Positions 15,972-24,180 of a DNA stretch of 39,910 nucleotides are shown one piece after another. This DNA comes from Selenomonadaceae bacterium. GTDB lineage: Bacteria; Bacillota; Negativicutes; Selenomonadales; Selenomonadaceae. The stretch lies in contig JAFXTD010000023.1 of the NCBI GenBank assembly GCA_017535925.1, forward strand, positions 1 to 39,910. Direction: 5' to 3'. Both the position numbers and the translations under genes were made by a program. Positions within the stretch are counted from its first letter, which is position 1; each line of letters begins with the position of its first letter. The notes under the pieces were generated by a model. It made no database searches and was not told the origin of the DNA. It worked only from the letters and a program-made list of their open reading frames with translations.

Positions 15972-17615
15972 TTATTGCAATAAGTTGAGTATCGCGCTTG
16001 AATTTTGATTCGCCTGTGCAAGCATTGACTGCGCGGCTTGAGCCAAAACATTTGCTTTTGTGTAAGAGGTCATTTCCTTAGCCATATCGGCGTCGCGGAT
16101 TGTCGATTCGGAGGCTTGAACGTTTTCGCCCATTGTCGTCACGTTGATATCCGTAAATTCTAGCCGCTGAAGATATGCGCCCATGCGAGTGGCTTGGTCG
16201 AGAGCATATTCAAGCGCGCCGTCAAGCACGTGAATTGCAATGTTTGCATTTTCCTTCGTCGTGACGGAAATATCATCAATGGTTTTATTTTCCGCCGCCT
16301 TGAGAGTTGCAAGCCACTCCGCCTGCTTGGCAGTGTTGTCATTCAATGCATTGTAGCGGGCAATATCGCTTTCGTTTATGAGCCTGCCGCCGTTGAAAAG
16401 TTGTCCCGCGCCGAGAGATTTTGTCTGCATGTCCTCTATATAAAAATTGCTGTGTTGCCCTGCCTGCGTGCCGTGCTGAATCCACAGCGGACCGGTTTTT
16501 CTTTTATTAAACTCTTCCAATTCTTCCAAATCGGGATTTTTAATAATGCCGTTTCTGAATTGCATGGCATTACTATCCTTTGTGAACAAAATTTTTGAAG
16601 AATCGTTTGGGTCGCGCCTGATTCGGAGGTTATGAGCCGCGTTGACCAAAATATCATCAGAGGTATTGGTGTGAGTGGCTGTCTTGGTTCCCATCAAAGT
16701 GGAGTTAAAACTTTTTTCGATACTGCTGCTGACAGCCGAAATGCCTTGAAAGAGTACTTCAGCCAAATCTTCGGAGGATTTTACATCTTTGACGCCGATA
16801 ATAAATTCGCGAGCCATATCATTAACCGTGCCGTTCGCCGAACTATTTGCCGTTTTGTTGTAAGTTGATTGTGCCGCAGTTTTGTTGGCATTAAAAAGAA
16901 TGTTTATGTATTGAGGACAGCCGCCGCATAAAATAGAAAAACCTTGATTGTGCAAGGCTTCGGGATAAGTACCGCCCTCCGCAATCATTGCGGAAAAATC
17001 CAATTCTACCGAAAATGCTCCGGTAGTGGAATTGATAAAGCTTTTGTCCACTGCAAATTTCCAGTTGGCGGGGTCGTCTGTAGTGCCGCTGTAGCTGTAA
17101 AGTGAACCTTTTTGTTCCACCGAATTATAAGAAGCTTTGAAAGCATTGACAACATCTTTGATTTCGGCTGTACTAAAAACAGGCTTGGCGTATCTGCCGT
17201 CGAGAAGAATTTTTCCGTTATACTGCGTGCCGATAGCGATATCGTCAATCGTCTCCCGAAGTTTATTGAATTCTTTTTGAATGGTTTGGCGATCTTCGTC
17301 GGTGTTGGAGTCGTTGGCGGCGTTGATTGCCTTTTCCTTCATCGTGCGCATGTTTTGAATAATCTGGTCAATGCCGCGTTCGGCAGTTCTGATTATTGAC
17401 GAGCCGTTTTGAACGTTTTGATTGTCTTGTGTGAGGGCACGAAGTTGCACGCGCATTCTTTCGGAAATGGAATAGCCCGAAGCGTCGTCGGCTGCAGAAT
17501 TTATTTTCATCCCGCTTGAAACTTTTGCCAGAGCTTTGGCGGCTTCGTTATTGTTTTGGTTGAGTTCAATCAACGAAAACCGAGCCCCCGCATTGTACAT
17601 GACCGTCATAGCCAT
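15972..17615 (-). CDS. Flagellin
   Basis: Flagellin is the filament subunit exported by the flagellar type III apparatus. The conserved N-terminal D0/D1 region is clear (NNNEAAKALAKVSSGMKIN, then SAADDASGYSISERMR and TAERGIDQIIQNM) and so is the C-terminal helix (ADMAKEMTSYTKANVLAQAA ... NSSAILNLLQ). Between them are about 300 variable surface residues. The product is about 547 residues from the ATG at 17615, which follows GGAGGTG; the six-base-longer ORF start is less likely. It lies 33 bases after tatC and just before ubiD on the same strand. No sigma-28-like promoter is evident in the short gap, so it may be read from a promoter inside or upstream of tatC. Confidence 0.95.
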   Translation of the reverse strand: MAMTVMYNAGARFSLIELNQNNNEAAKALAKVSSGMKINSAADDASGYSISERMRVQLRALTQDNQNVQNGSSIIRTAERGIDQIIQNMRTMKEKAINAANDSNTDEDRQTIQKEFNKLRETIDDIAIGTQYNGKILLDGRYAKPVFSTAEIKDVVNAFKASYNSVEQKGSLYSYSGTTDDPANWKFAVDKSFINSTTGAFSVELDFSAMIAEGGTYPEALHNQGFSILCGGCPQYINILFNANKTAAQSTYNKTANSSANGTVNDMAREFIIGVKDVKSSEDLAEVLFQGISAVSSSIEKSFNSTLMGTKTATHTNTSDDILVNAAHNLRIRRDPNDSSKILFTKDSNAMQFRNGIIKNPDLEELEEFNKRKTGPLWIQHGTQAGQHSNFYIEDMQTKSLGAGQLFNGGRLINESDIARYNALNDNTAKQAEWLATLKAAENKTIDDISVTTKENANIAIHVLDGALEYALDQATRMGAYLQRLEFTDINVTTMGENVQASESTIRDADMAKEMTSYTKANVLAQAAQSMLAQANQNSSAILNLLQ

Positions 17616-17648
17616 AAAAAACACCTCCATGTAAAAGAAAAAAACTTC

Positions 17649-18404
17649 CTAACGTCGCAAAATATATTTCACGACGAGATAGCCGACTTCATACAGCAAA
17701 ACGACGGGGATTGCCACGGCGATTTGAGTTATAACGTCGGGCGAAGTGACCAACGCTCCTATCACGAACGAAAAGAAAAATACGTAGCGGCGATACTTTC
17801 CCAATTTTTCACTCGTCAAAATTCCCAGCTTGCCCAAGACGATTATCACGAGCGGCAACTCAAAGACAAACCCGAACGGCAACACGAACAGTATCACGAA
17901 TTCGAAGTAGCTGCCGAACGAAAACAACGTTTGAAGATTTTCCGATTCTTGACCGAAGCCCATAAAAAATTTCAGCGCGAAAGGCAATATCAAAAAAAAC
18001 GAAAACGCCAGCCCTGCGAAGAACAACACGACCGACGAGGGCACAAGTATTCCCAAAGCGGCGCGTTCGCTCCTTGTCAGCGCGGGCAAAAAAAATCTCC
18101 ATGCGTGATAAAAAATTATCGGCAAGGCAATCAAAAAGCCCGCCGCGATATCGATTTTGAGATACGTGAAAAACGCCTCGCCCGGTTTCATGTAGTAGAG
18201 CTTGCCGACGGGCAACGTCAGCAGATTTGTTATCTCGTCGAGAAAAAGATACGCGACGCAACTTCCGAACGCGACAGCCAACAGCGATTTTATGAGGCGT
18301 GAGCGAAGTTCCTCAAGGTGCGCCGTCAAACTCATGGTACCGTCGTCTTCGGCGGGAACTTCGTCTTGCTCAACCTGCGCGGAATTTTTTTCTTGCTCTG
18401 TCAT
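17649..18404 (-). CDS. tatC: Sec-independent translocase subunit TatC
   Basis: TatC is the multi-span receptor that recognises twin-arginine signal peptides. The 251-residue protein has a charged N-terminal tail of about 25 residues, then the diagnostic MSLTAHLEELRSRLIKSL, six membrane segments, FFTYLKIDIAAGF, and FELPLVIIVLGKLGI with the conserved C-terminal ALVTSPDVITQ. The start overlaps the stop of tatA, so they are translationally coupled. Confidence 0.95.
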   Translation of the reverse strand: MTEQEKNSAQVEQDEVPAEDDGTMSLTAHLEELRSRLIKSLLAVAFGSCVAYLFLDEITNLLTLPVGKLYYMKPGEAFFTYLKIDIAAGFLIALPIIFYHAWRFFLPALTRSERAALGILVPSSVVLFFAGLAFSFFLILPFALKFFMGFGQESENLQTLFSFGSYFEFVILFVLPFGFVFELPLVIIVLGKLGILTSEKLGKYRRYVFFFSFVIGALVTSPDVITQIAVAIPVVLLYEVGYLVVKYILRR

Positions 18405-18595
18405 TTCTTATCGGAATCAATCTTCGCGGCTTCAAGTTTCTTTTGCTCGGTCTTATCGTCTTCGGAATTTGCCTGCTTAAATTCTTTGATACTCTGCCCC
18501 AAAGCTTTGCCGACGCCCGGCAATTTTCCCGGTCCGAAGACAACCAAGCCGATAATCAAAATCAAAATGAGTTCGGGAACGCCTATTCCAAACAT
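18401..18595 (-). CDS. tatA: Sec-independent translocase subunit TatA
   Basis: TatA forms the pore-like oligomer of the Tat system. The 64-residue protein has the short N-terminal GIGVPELILILIIGLVVFGP membrane helix with the FGP hinge, LPGVGKALGQSIKEFK amphipathic helix and a charged tail. I use the ATG at 18595, eight bases after GGAGAG; a GTG three codons earlier overlaps that site. A good sigma-70 promoter lies just upstream. Confidence 0.93.
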   Translation of the reverse strand: MFGIGVPELILILIIGLVVFGPGKLPGVGKALGQSIKEFKQANSEDDKTEQKKLEAAKIDSDKK

Positions 18596-18623
18596 TTTAA
18601 TCACTCTCCAAAAATTTTTCGTG

Positions 18624-18652
18624 ATTATATCATAAGTTTTTCTGCGTGTCGA
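18624..18652 (-). promoter_or_regulatory. Sigma-70-type promoter for tatA-tatC
   Basis: On the minus strand: TCGACA, 17-base spacer, TATAAT with an upstream TG (extended -10). The -10 lies about 28 bases before the tatA ATG. It may also feed flagellin and the genes after it. Confidence 0.7.
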
Positions 18653-18660
18653 AAAAATTT

Positions 18661-18716
18661 TAGCTGATAGCTGTTAGCTGTTAGCTTTTTAATTCCTCAT
18701 TCTTAATTCCTAATTG
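18661..18716 (+). repeat. Two adjacent heptamer arrays (TAGCTGT and ATTCCTA types)
   Basis: TAGCTGA, TAGCTGT, TAGCTGT, TAGC at 18661-18685, then ATTCCTC, ATTCTTA, ATTCCTA, ATT at about 18692-18714. The second is the complement of the array found in purL at 32086-32120. They fill the divergent gap between tatA and the metallohydrolase gene. Confidence 0.85.
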
Positions 18717-18782
18717 TTTCTGCGTGTGAATCACTTTCCACTTGTCTTTTTTTTTGTTATCATTATGGCGGAGGTGATAAAG

Positions 18783-19889
18783 TTGCGGAGCGGAAAAATA
18801 ATTTTCATGCCGCTTGGCGGAGCGCAGGAAGTCGGGGCAAGTTGTTATTTCCTCAAGCTCGGCGAAAATAATTTGTTGCTTGATTGCGGTTGCGGCTCGA
18901 CACACGGAATACGTTTCGCACCGAAATTTAATGCACTCTTGCAGACGCCTTACCTCCAAGATTTTCATCAAGTGTCGCAAATATTTTTGTCGCACGCGCA
19001 CCTCGACCACGCCGCAGCCTTGCCGGATTTTTTGGAACTCAACGAACGCGCCGCCGTTTACATGACCGATCTGACACGAGAAATTTTATCGGTGCAGTTG
19101 GAGGAGCGTTTCGACAAGATTGAAAAAAATATTTCGTCGGTTGCCTTCCTGCAAAAAATTCCTCTGCCGAATCTGCGAATCAGTTTCCATCAAGCGGGGC
19201 ACATCCCCGGCGCAATGATGACGCTGATAAATTTTCGCGGGAAAAATATTTTGTACACGGGCGACTATTCGACTTTCCCGACGCAACTTGTCGGCGCGGC
19301 TCTGCTTCCCGAAGTGAAGATTGATATTTTAATTCTTTGCGGACTTCACGCGAGGCACCCGAATTATCGACGCTTTGGCGACAGCGATTCTGCTTTGAAA
19401 AAAATTCTTCGTAAAATTTATTATGCGTTGCGTCGAGGCAAATCGGTTTATTGTCAAGTCACGCAAATCAGCAAGGGCGTCGAACTTATCACGCTGATAA
19501 ATAAATTTTTGCCGCAAGCCGAAATTTTTATCGACGAGCGCGTCATGAAAATCGTCCACCGTTTTGAAAATCTTCATATCCCGATAATGCGAGAACAAAA
19601 TCATCCGTTGAGTGCCTTCCCGCGAGCTCCTTGCGTATTTTTATCGACGAAGCCTCCGCCGCCGCGTTCGGGCATGGAAATTTTAAACGGCGATTTTTCT
19701 TTGCATGACGACTTCGCCGCGACGGTTGAATTTGTTCGCCGACTCAATCCGAAAACTTGCGTCGTCGTTCACAGCCCGCCCGATAAATTTTTTCACACGG
19801 GCACGACCCTCGAACAAGTTTTAATCAACGACCCCGACTCAAGGACGAGTTTCATTTTTCCAAATACTTGTGTACCTTTTGAACTTTGA
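18783..19889 (+). CDS. Metallo-beta-lactamase/beta-CASP-like hydrolase, atypical
   Basis: The 368-residue protein resembles the CPSF-type MBL plus beta-CASP nucleases that process RNA. It has PLGGAQEVGASCYFL, the metal motif HAHLDHAAALP, HIPGAMM and YTGDYS. Near the C-terminus DFSLHDDFAATVEFVRRLNP followed by CVVVHSPPDKFF matches beta-CASP motifs B and C. The usual motif A (ESTYG, with an acidic residue) is replaced by ILCGLHARHP, so activity or substrate may differ. I prefer the TTG at 18783, six bases after GGAGGTG; the ATG at 18765 lacks a ribosome site. It stands alone and is followed by a hairpin element that begins close to its stop. Confidence 0.75.
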   Translation: MRSGKIIFMPLGGAQEVGASCYFLKLGENNLLLDCGCGSTHGIRFAPKFNALLQTPYLQDFHQVSQIFLSHAHLDHAAALPDFLELNERAAVYMTDLTREILSVQLEERFDKIEKNISSVAFLQKIPLPNLRISFHQAGHIPGAMMTLINFRGKNILYTGDYSTFPTQLVGAALLPEVKIDILILCGLHARHPNYRRFGDSDSALKKILRKIYYALRRGKSVYCQVTQISKGVELITLINKFLPQAEIFIDERVMKIVHRFENLHIPIMREQNHPLSAFPRAPCVFLSTKPPPPRSGMEILNGDFSLHDDFAATVEFVRRLNPKTCVVVHSPPDKFFHTGTTLEQVLINDPDSRTSFIFPNTCVPFEL

Positions 19890-20075
19890 AAAATTTTTTA
19901 AAGAGTCTCAACCCGGCCGTCACGGATGACGGCCGCCGCGACTTAAAACCTGGAAGGTTTTATAGCGGTCAACGCCCTTTTCTTTTGCTACTTTTCTTTT
20001 GGGCGCAGCAAAAGAAAAGTAGAATAAACCCCTTTTGAGCTTTGAAAAATTTTTTTAAGAGTCTCAACCCGACCG
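19876..20075 (+). mobile_element. Hairpin-rich element, copy C, between 44-bp direct repeats
   Basis: The core (about 19911-20022) has the same three stems as copies A and B: 19915-19934 (GGCCGTCA/TGACGGCC), 19945-19961 (AAAACCT/AGGTTTT) and 19988-20022 (14 bp). The core is nearly identical to copy A but lacks the GGGGCTGTTGGTAAATT termini. It is instead flanked by 44-base direct repeats at 19876-19919 and 20032-20075, which match at 41 of 44 positions. The left repeat begins inside the end of the metallohydrolase gene and the core's first stem starts within it. Confidence 0.75.
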
Positions 20076-20084
20076 CGTAAAACC

Positions 20085-20100
20085 CTGACCACTGACCACT
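20085..20100 (+). repeat. Short heptamer array (CTGACCA unit)
   Basis: CTGACCA twice plus CT, ending a few bases before the AGGAGG of the GrpE-like gene. Confidence 0.7.
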
Positions 20101-20117
20101 AAAAAGGAGGAATTATT

Positions 20118-21188
20118 ATGATTAACGTTTCCGACCCGACTGTTAAAAGGATTATCGAAAATTTGCACAGGGCGATTGAACGCAAGAGCAAAAATCTTTC
20201 TTCCGCCTCTTATGACGAATACATTCTTGACAACCGCATTATCAAACTTTTTTGCGCGGATAAATCGCTCACGCTTCGCCAATGCGCCGAAGAAATGAAC
20301 ACCAAGTATAACATGAATCTCGGCAACGAAGATGTTATTCGTCTCTTGAAGGCAAACCGTTTGAGCTATCAAGTCAAGCGCGGCGAATTGATTGATTGGG
20401 CGGAAGAATTGGTTGCGGCTTTTGCAAAGGCACTCGAATCTCGCAAGCAAAAAGATTTTGATGACTTTATCGTCGTGCGCAACAAAATCATTTACACACG
20501 TGACGAGGAACGCTACAAAATTCAAGAACGCATTGCCTGCCTCATGCTCTACGTCAAGCACCCCGAACTTGACAGCGGCAACGACGCCGAAACAATCGAA
20601 AAATTCGGCAATGTCTACATGAAACATTTTCTCGGCGACGCAAGCGACTTCTTGAGAAATATTTGTGCAAAGTCCAAAAGCAATTCGAAGGGCGAAAAGA
20701 AAGATGCTCAACAAGAAAAGATTGAGCTCTTGGAAAACATGCTCAATCGTTCCGACATGTTGCTGAAAGATTTGCAAGACGAATTCGACGCCCGAATCAA
20801 GCAAAGCCATCAAGATGATTTGATTGAATTTTTTTCGCGATTGAACTCGGAGAAGTACGGTTGCATTCTCGACGAGGTTTTGAGTGCAAGAAACGGCGTC
20901 CGTCAATTGCGCAAAAAAAATATTCAGCTTCCGCCCGAAATCGGAGGCTTGTTCATTTTGATTGAGCGTCTTGCCCAATTTATTCGTGACAGTGAAATAA
21001 ATCCGATTCTCAAACCCGGCGCGGTGAAAGACATGCGCCTCGACGAGGTTGAAAGTTGCGATTATGAAGGTTCGCCCTTCCTTTCCGCCGCCGAAGTCAA
21101 AAAAGTTAAAGTCCTTTCGCCCGGCTGGGTTTATAAAAATAAAGATGTTCAAATTTCACGCCCGCGACTTAAAGAAGTCGTTGAGTAA
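20118..21188 (+). CDS. GrpE-like protein paired with an atypical Hsp70
   Basis: The 356-residue protein is not a standard GrpE (about 200 residues), but its C-terminal part looks like one. A helical, probably coiled-coil segment (about 205-300, with IELLENMLNRSDMLLKDLQ) leads to ILKPGAVKDMRLDEVES and finally GWVYKNKDVQISRPRLKEVV, comparable to the GrpE beta-domain ending GYKLKDRVLRPAMVKV. Residues 1-190 are unrecognised, with a possible helix-turn-helix-like stretch near SLTLRQCAEEMN. GrpE proteins release ADP from Hsp70; here the partner is probably the Hsp70-like gene 15 bases downstream. The ATG follows AGGAGG. The role is inferred from motif and context. Confidence 0.6.
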   Translation: MINVSDPTVKRIIENLHRAIERKSKNLSSASYDEYILDNRIIKLFCADKSLTLRQCAEEMNTKYNMNLGNEDVIRLLKANRLSYQVKRGELIDWAEELVAAFAKALESRKQKDFDDFIVVRNKIIYTRDEERYKIQERIACLMLYVKHPELDSGNDAETIEKFGNVYMKHFLGDASDFLRNICAKSKSNSKGEKKDAQQEKIELLENMLNRSDMLLKDLQDEFDARIKQSHQDDLIEFFSRLNSEKYGCILDEVLSARNGVRQLRKKNIQLPPEIGGLFILIERLAQFIRDSEINPILKPGAVKDMRLDEVESCDYEGSPFLSAAEVKKVKVLSPGWVYKNKDVQISRPRLKEVVE

Positions 21189-21203
21189 AGGAGGATTTTT
21201 TTT

Positions 21204-24092
21204 ATGTTGATTAACGGAGAAGAGCACAACGATTTGTGCGTGGGAATTGACTTGGGAACAACCAATTCCGTTTTGGCGACGGTGAATATCCGCCCGAACG
21301 GAAATATCGTCAGCAAAGTTGTCGACCTCGACAGAGCCGTCGATATGTATAACGCCGGAGCAGGTGCGAAGTTCACGCTCAAGAAAAATCCCATTTTGCC
21401 GAGTTGTGTCTACTACAACGACGAAAAAAATTATCAGCCCATTGTCGGCGATTTCGCGAAAGGCAGATACCCTCTGCGCCCGTATCTCGTTGCCAAGTCA
21501 ATTAAAAGTCAGATGGGCAACGCTTTTGTCGAAGGCTTATCCTCGAATATTCACGATAAGACGCCCGCGCAAGTTTCCTCAAGAATTTTGGAGCACATGT
21601 TGAGAAATGCCGCCAAAATTTATCACTTGGAGAAAATTGACGACGCAGTAATTACCGTGCCGGCGAATTTCGATTTTATTATGCGTCAAGCAACTTTGCA
21701 GGCAGCTGAACTTGCGGGAATAAAAATCAGAAAGGCGGACGGCTCACCCAGACAAATTTTATTGTCAGAACCTCGCGCCGTCATTTACGATTTTATAAAT
21801 CAAGTTCGCAACGGAGAAATTGCCGATAAAATTTTGGATTTGAGCTCGAAAAAAAATGTAATGGTTTTCGACCTCGGCGGCGGAACTTTGGATATTACTC
21901 TTCATGAAATTTCTCGACGAGACGACGCGCCCGAAATTTTGAAAGTCCAAGACATTGCCACGAACAGATACACTTTGCTTGGCGGCGACGATTTTGATTT
22001 GTGTCTTGCAAAAGTCATGTTCCGAAATTATCTCAATCAATACGCCGCGCATTCCGATATTGTCAAAAAAATTCGCAACGAGGAAAAAGGCGTCATGAGT
22101 CAGCTCCTCAATTACGCCGAAAATTTAAAATTGGAGGTCAGTGCTCAAAAAAGTGATGCATTCGGCGGCGAAAATTCCGGTTGGTGGGACGAGGAGGAAG
22201 ATTTTCCCGTCGGAGGCAATATCGGCACGACCGGTTATGCTTACAGCGACAATTTCACCGCCGCGCAACTTGAAGACATTTGGAAAGATTTTATGGGCGA
22301 CGAAATTATTTTCGACGATTACAAAAATCTTGACGCCGTCACGGAAAAATTCGGCAGTCAAAAAAATATTATCCTTCCGATTCTCGACGTGCTCAAAAAA
22401 GCTTCCGCCAAGCTCGGAAATGATGTTAAAGTCGACGCCGTCATTATGAACGGAGGCATGTCAAGGTTTTATATGGTTATCAATCGCTTGAGAAAATTTT
22501 TCGGCTTCGAACCGATTGTTGCTCTCGACCCCGATCAAGCCGTTGCTCGCGGTGCCGCCGTCTATCATTATTTTCTTCACAAATACGATAAAGAACTTGC
22601 CGATGAACTCAAGAACGAATTGCCGACAGAAAAACTTCCTCCCGCTCAACAAGTCGCCCGCTCAAATTCAAATTCAATTTTCAACAAAACTTCTTCAAGC
22701 AATCGAAACATCACGGCTGCCGACCGTTCAATCGGTGTCGTCTTCGGCAGCAACATCCTCAACGAAAGTTTTTATCTTGTCACGTTCGGAGGAAATTACG
22801 AGGAAATTATTCCCGCAGGAAAAGAATTGCCTTACACCTCGCAAAGATTCACGGGCTTTCGTCTGCCGCCGGGAAAAAATGTTATCAGCGTTCCGATTGC
22901 CCGCGCAGAAGCCGACGGCTCTTACAAAATCATTGCAAAAGGAAATATCGAATTCCCCGAAAGATATTCGCGCATGACGGGCGATAATTTTATAACGTTC
23001 AGCATTTTTATGGACGAGGATAAAATTATTCGCATGGACGCCGCCACTTGCCGAGACGAACGCGGGCTTGAATTGCTTGACCACGGCACGACAGAAATTT
23101 CTATCGCGACGGGTGTCGAAAAAGGTCCCAAGTCGAAATTGATTGCGCGTTTCGGAGGAAAAGTAAATCCTCGCGCTCAACTGAATACGATTCGTTCGCT
23201 CTGCCGAAATGTCGACGAGGCTTTCCGCCGCAGGAGCAAAGATGAAAACGTTCGATATTCCGCCACGCTCAAATTGAACGTGAACACAATCCTCTCCGCC
23301 ACGAATCACAAAGATTTTGCCGAACCGCTCTTGCAAATGTTTGACGACGTAAAAAATTCGCGTGAAGAATCTTTCAAACTTCGCTGCGTCATTATCGCGA
23401 GGAAAATCGGCTCAAATTGGACGGCTCAACAAAAAAGACGCCTTGCGCGCCTGTGTTTATATCAACTTGACGAAGAGCTTTACAATCCCGGCTTGACACT
23501 CGGTCGCGGCTTGAAGATGAACACGAAAATTCAATGTATTTATACTTTGTCGATGTGCGGAGACGAAAACGATATTGCCCTGCTCGTCAATCTTCACAAC
23601 AACGAAAAATTTCGCATGGCGAATCTTTACACGCACGCGATTACAAAAACCGAAGTCGATTGGATTTATTACGAGTTCAAAAAAGATTACAACAAAGTTT
23701 TGGCGGGCGCACCGACTTCCTCAATTCAAATTTCGGCTCACGCGCTGGGTGTTGCTTTCAAAATCGACGGGCGTCCGACAAATTCCTCAATCAAACGCGA
23801 ACAAATCGTTTCGGACTTGTGCAAAGTGATTCGTTCGAGGAATTTGAACAACGTCGAGATAAGCGTTTGCATTTTGGCTGTAGGAATGATTTGCGACCGC
23901 CGCACGACAAACAATATGACGCAGGATTCTTTCGACGACGCGGAAAATCTTTTCAACGACCTCAACAAGATTTACGATGAAAATTTTGCCGAACTTTTTT
24001 CGAAGGCGCAGGGCGTTGCACAAAAAATGATTCACGGCAGCGAATTGAGCGCGGAAGAAGAAGAATCTCTGCTTATGAAATGGGCAACGTGA
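21204..24092 (+). CDS. Large atypical Hsp70/DnaK-like protein
   Basis: A 962-residue member of the Hsp70 family, much longer than DnaK (about 610-640). The nucleotide-binding domain is well kept: GIDLGTTNSVLATV (phosphate 1), VMVFDLGGGTLDITLHE (phosphate 2) and MNGGMSRFYMVINRL (adenosine), with AVARGAAVYHYF after it. About 25 residues rich in glycine and acidic side chains (GWWDEEEDFPVGGN) are inserted in the second lobe. A divergent beta-sandwich substrate region follows (about 500-640). The last 300 residues are helical, not the usual short lid, and suggest HEAT-like or other scaffold repeats. The ATG follows AAAGGAGG. It is coupled to the GrpE-like gene; no DnaJ is near. It probably serves a specialised client set. 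Confidence 0.88.
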   Translation: MLINGEEHNDLCVGIDLGTTNSVLATVNIRPNGNIVSKVVDLDRAVDMYNAGAGAKFTLKKNPILPSCVYYNDEKNYQPIVGDFAKGRYPLRPYLVAKSIKSQMGNAFVEGLSSNIHDKTPAQVSSRILEHMLRNAAKIYHLEKIDDAVITVPANFDFIMRQATLQAAELAGIKIRKADGSPRQILLSEPRAVIYDFINQVRNGEIADKILDLSSKKNVMVFDLGGGTLDITLHEISRRDDAPEILKVQDIATNRYTLLGGDDFDLCLAKVMFRNYLNQYAAHSDIVKKIRNEEKGVMSQLLNYAENLKLEVSAQKSDAFGGENSGWWDEEEDFPVGGNIGTTGYAYSDNFTAAQLEDIWKDFMGDEIIFDDYKNLDAVTEKFGSQKNIILPILDVLKKASAKLGNDVKVDAVIMNGGMSRFYMVINRLRKFFGFEPIVALDPDQAVARGAAVYHYFLHKYDKELADELKNELPTEKLPPAQQVARSNSNSIFNKTSSSNRNITAADRSIGVVFGSNILNESFYLVTFGGNYEEIIPAGKELPYTSQRFTGFRLPPGKNVISVPIARAEADGSYKIIAKGNIEFPERYSRMTGDNFITFSIFMDEDKIIRMDAATCRDERGLELLDHGTTEISIATGVEKGPKSKLIARFGGKVNPRAQLNTIRSLCRNVDEAFRRRSKDENVRYSATLKLNVNTILSATNHKDFAEPLLQMFDDVKNSREESFKLRCVIIARKIGSNWTAQQKRRLARLCLYQLDEELYNPGLTLGRGLKMNTKIQCIYTLSMCGDENDIALLVNLHNNEKFRMANLYTHAITKTEVDWIYYEFKKDYNKVLAGAPTSSIQISAHALGVAFKIDGRPTNSSIKREQIVSDLCKVIRSRNLNNVEISVCILAVGMICDRRTTNNMTQDSFDDAENLFNDLNKIYDENFAELFSKAQGVAQKMIHGSELSAEEEESLLMKWAT

Positions 24093-24093
24093 A

Positions 24094-24177
24094 TTCAATT
24101 GGGAATTGGGAATGGGGAATTGGGAATTATTTTTTCTAACCACTAACCACTAATCACTAATCACTAAATTAGGAATT
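24094..24177 (+). repeat. Two adjacent heptamer arrays (AATTGGG and CTAACCA/CTAATCA)
   Basis: AATTGGG, AATTGGG, AATGGGG, AATTGGG, AATTA at about 24098-24129 (unit, unit, variant, unit), then CTAACCA twice and CTAATCA twice at about 24136-24166. Together they fill the gap between the Hsp70-like and TauE-like genes; the start of the latter follows with only a weak ribosome site (AGGAATTGAA). Confidence 0.85.
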
Positions 24178-24180
24178 GAA

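Noticed and set aside
15982-16060. UbiD start at 16051 within flagellin
   Set aside because: It would overlap the conserved flagellin C-terminus and lacks a ribosome site; the TTG at 15958 has one.
18742-18762. Promoter TTGTCT/TATCAT before the metallohydrolase
   Set aside because: Spacing between the hexamers is only about 10 bases, so it is not a credible sigma-70 promoter.
20064-21152. A 362-residue open frame on the minus strand opposite the GrpE-like gene
   Set aside because: No ribosome site; the plus-strand frame has AGGAGG and a coupled Hsp70 partner.
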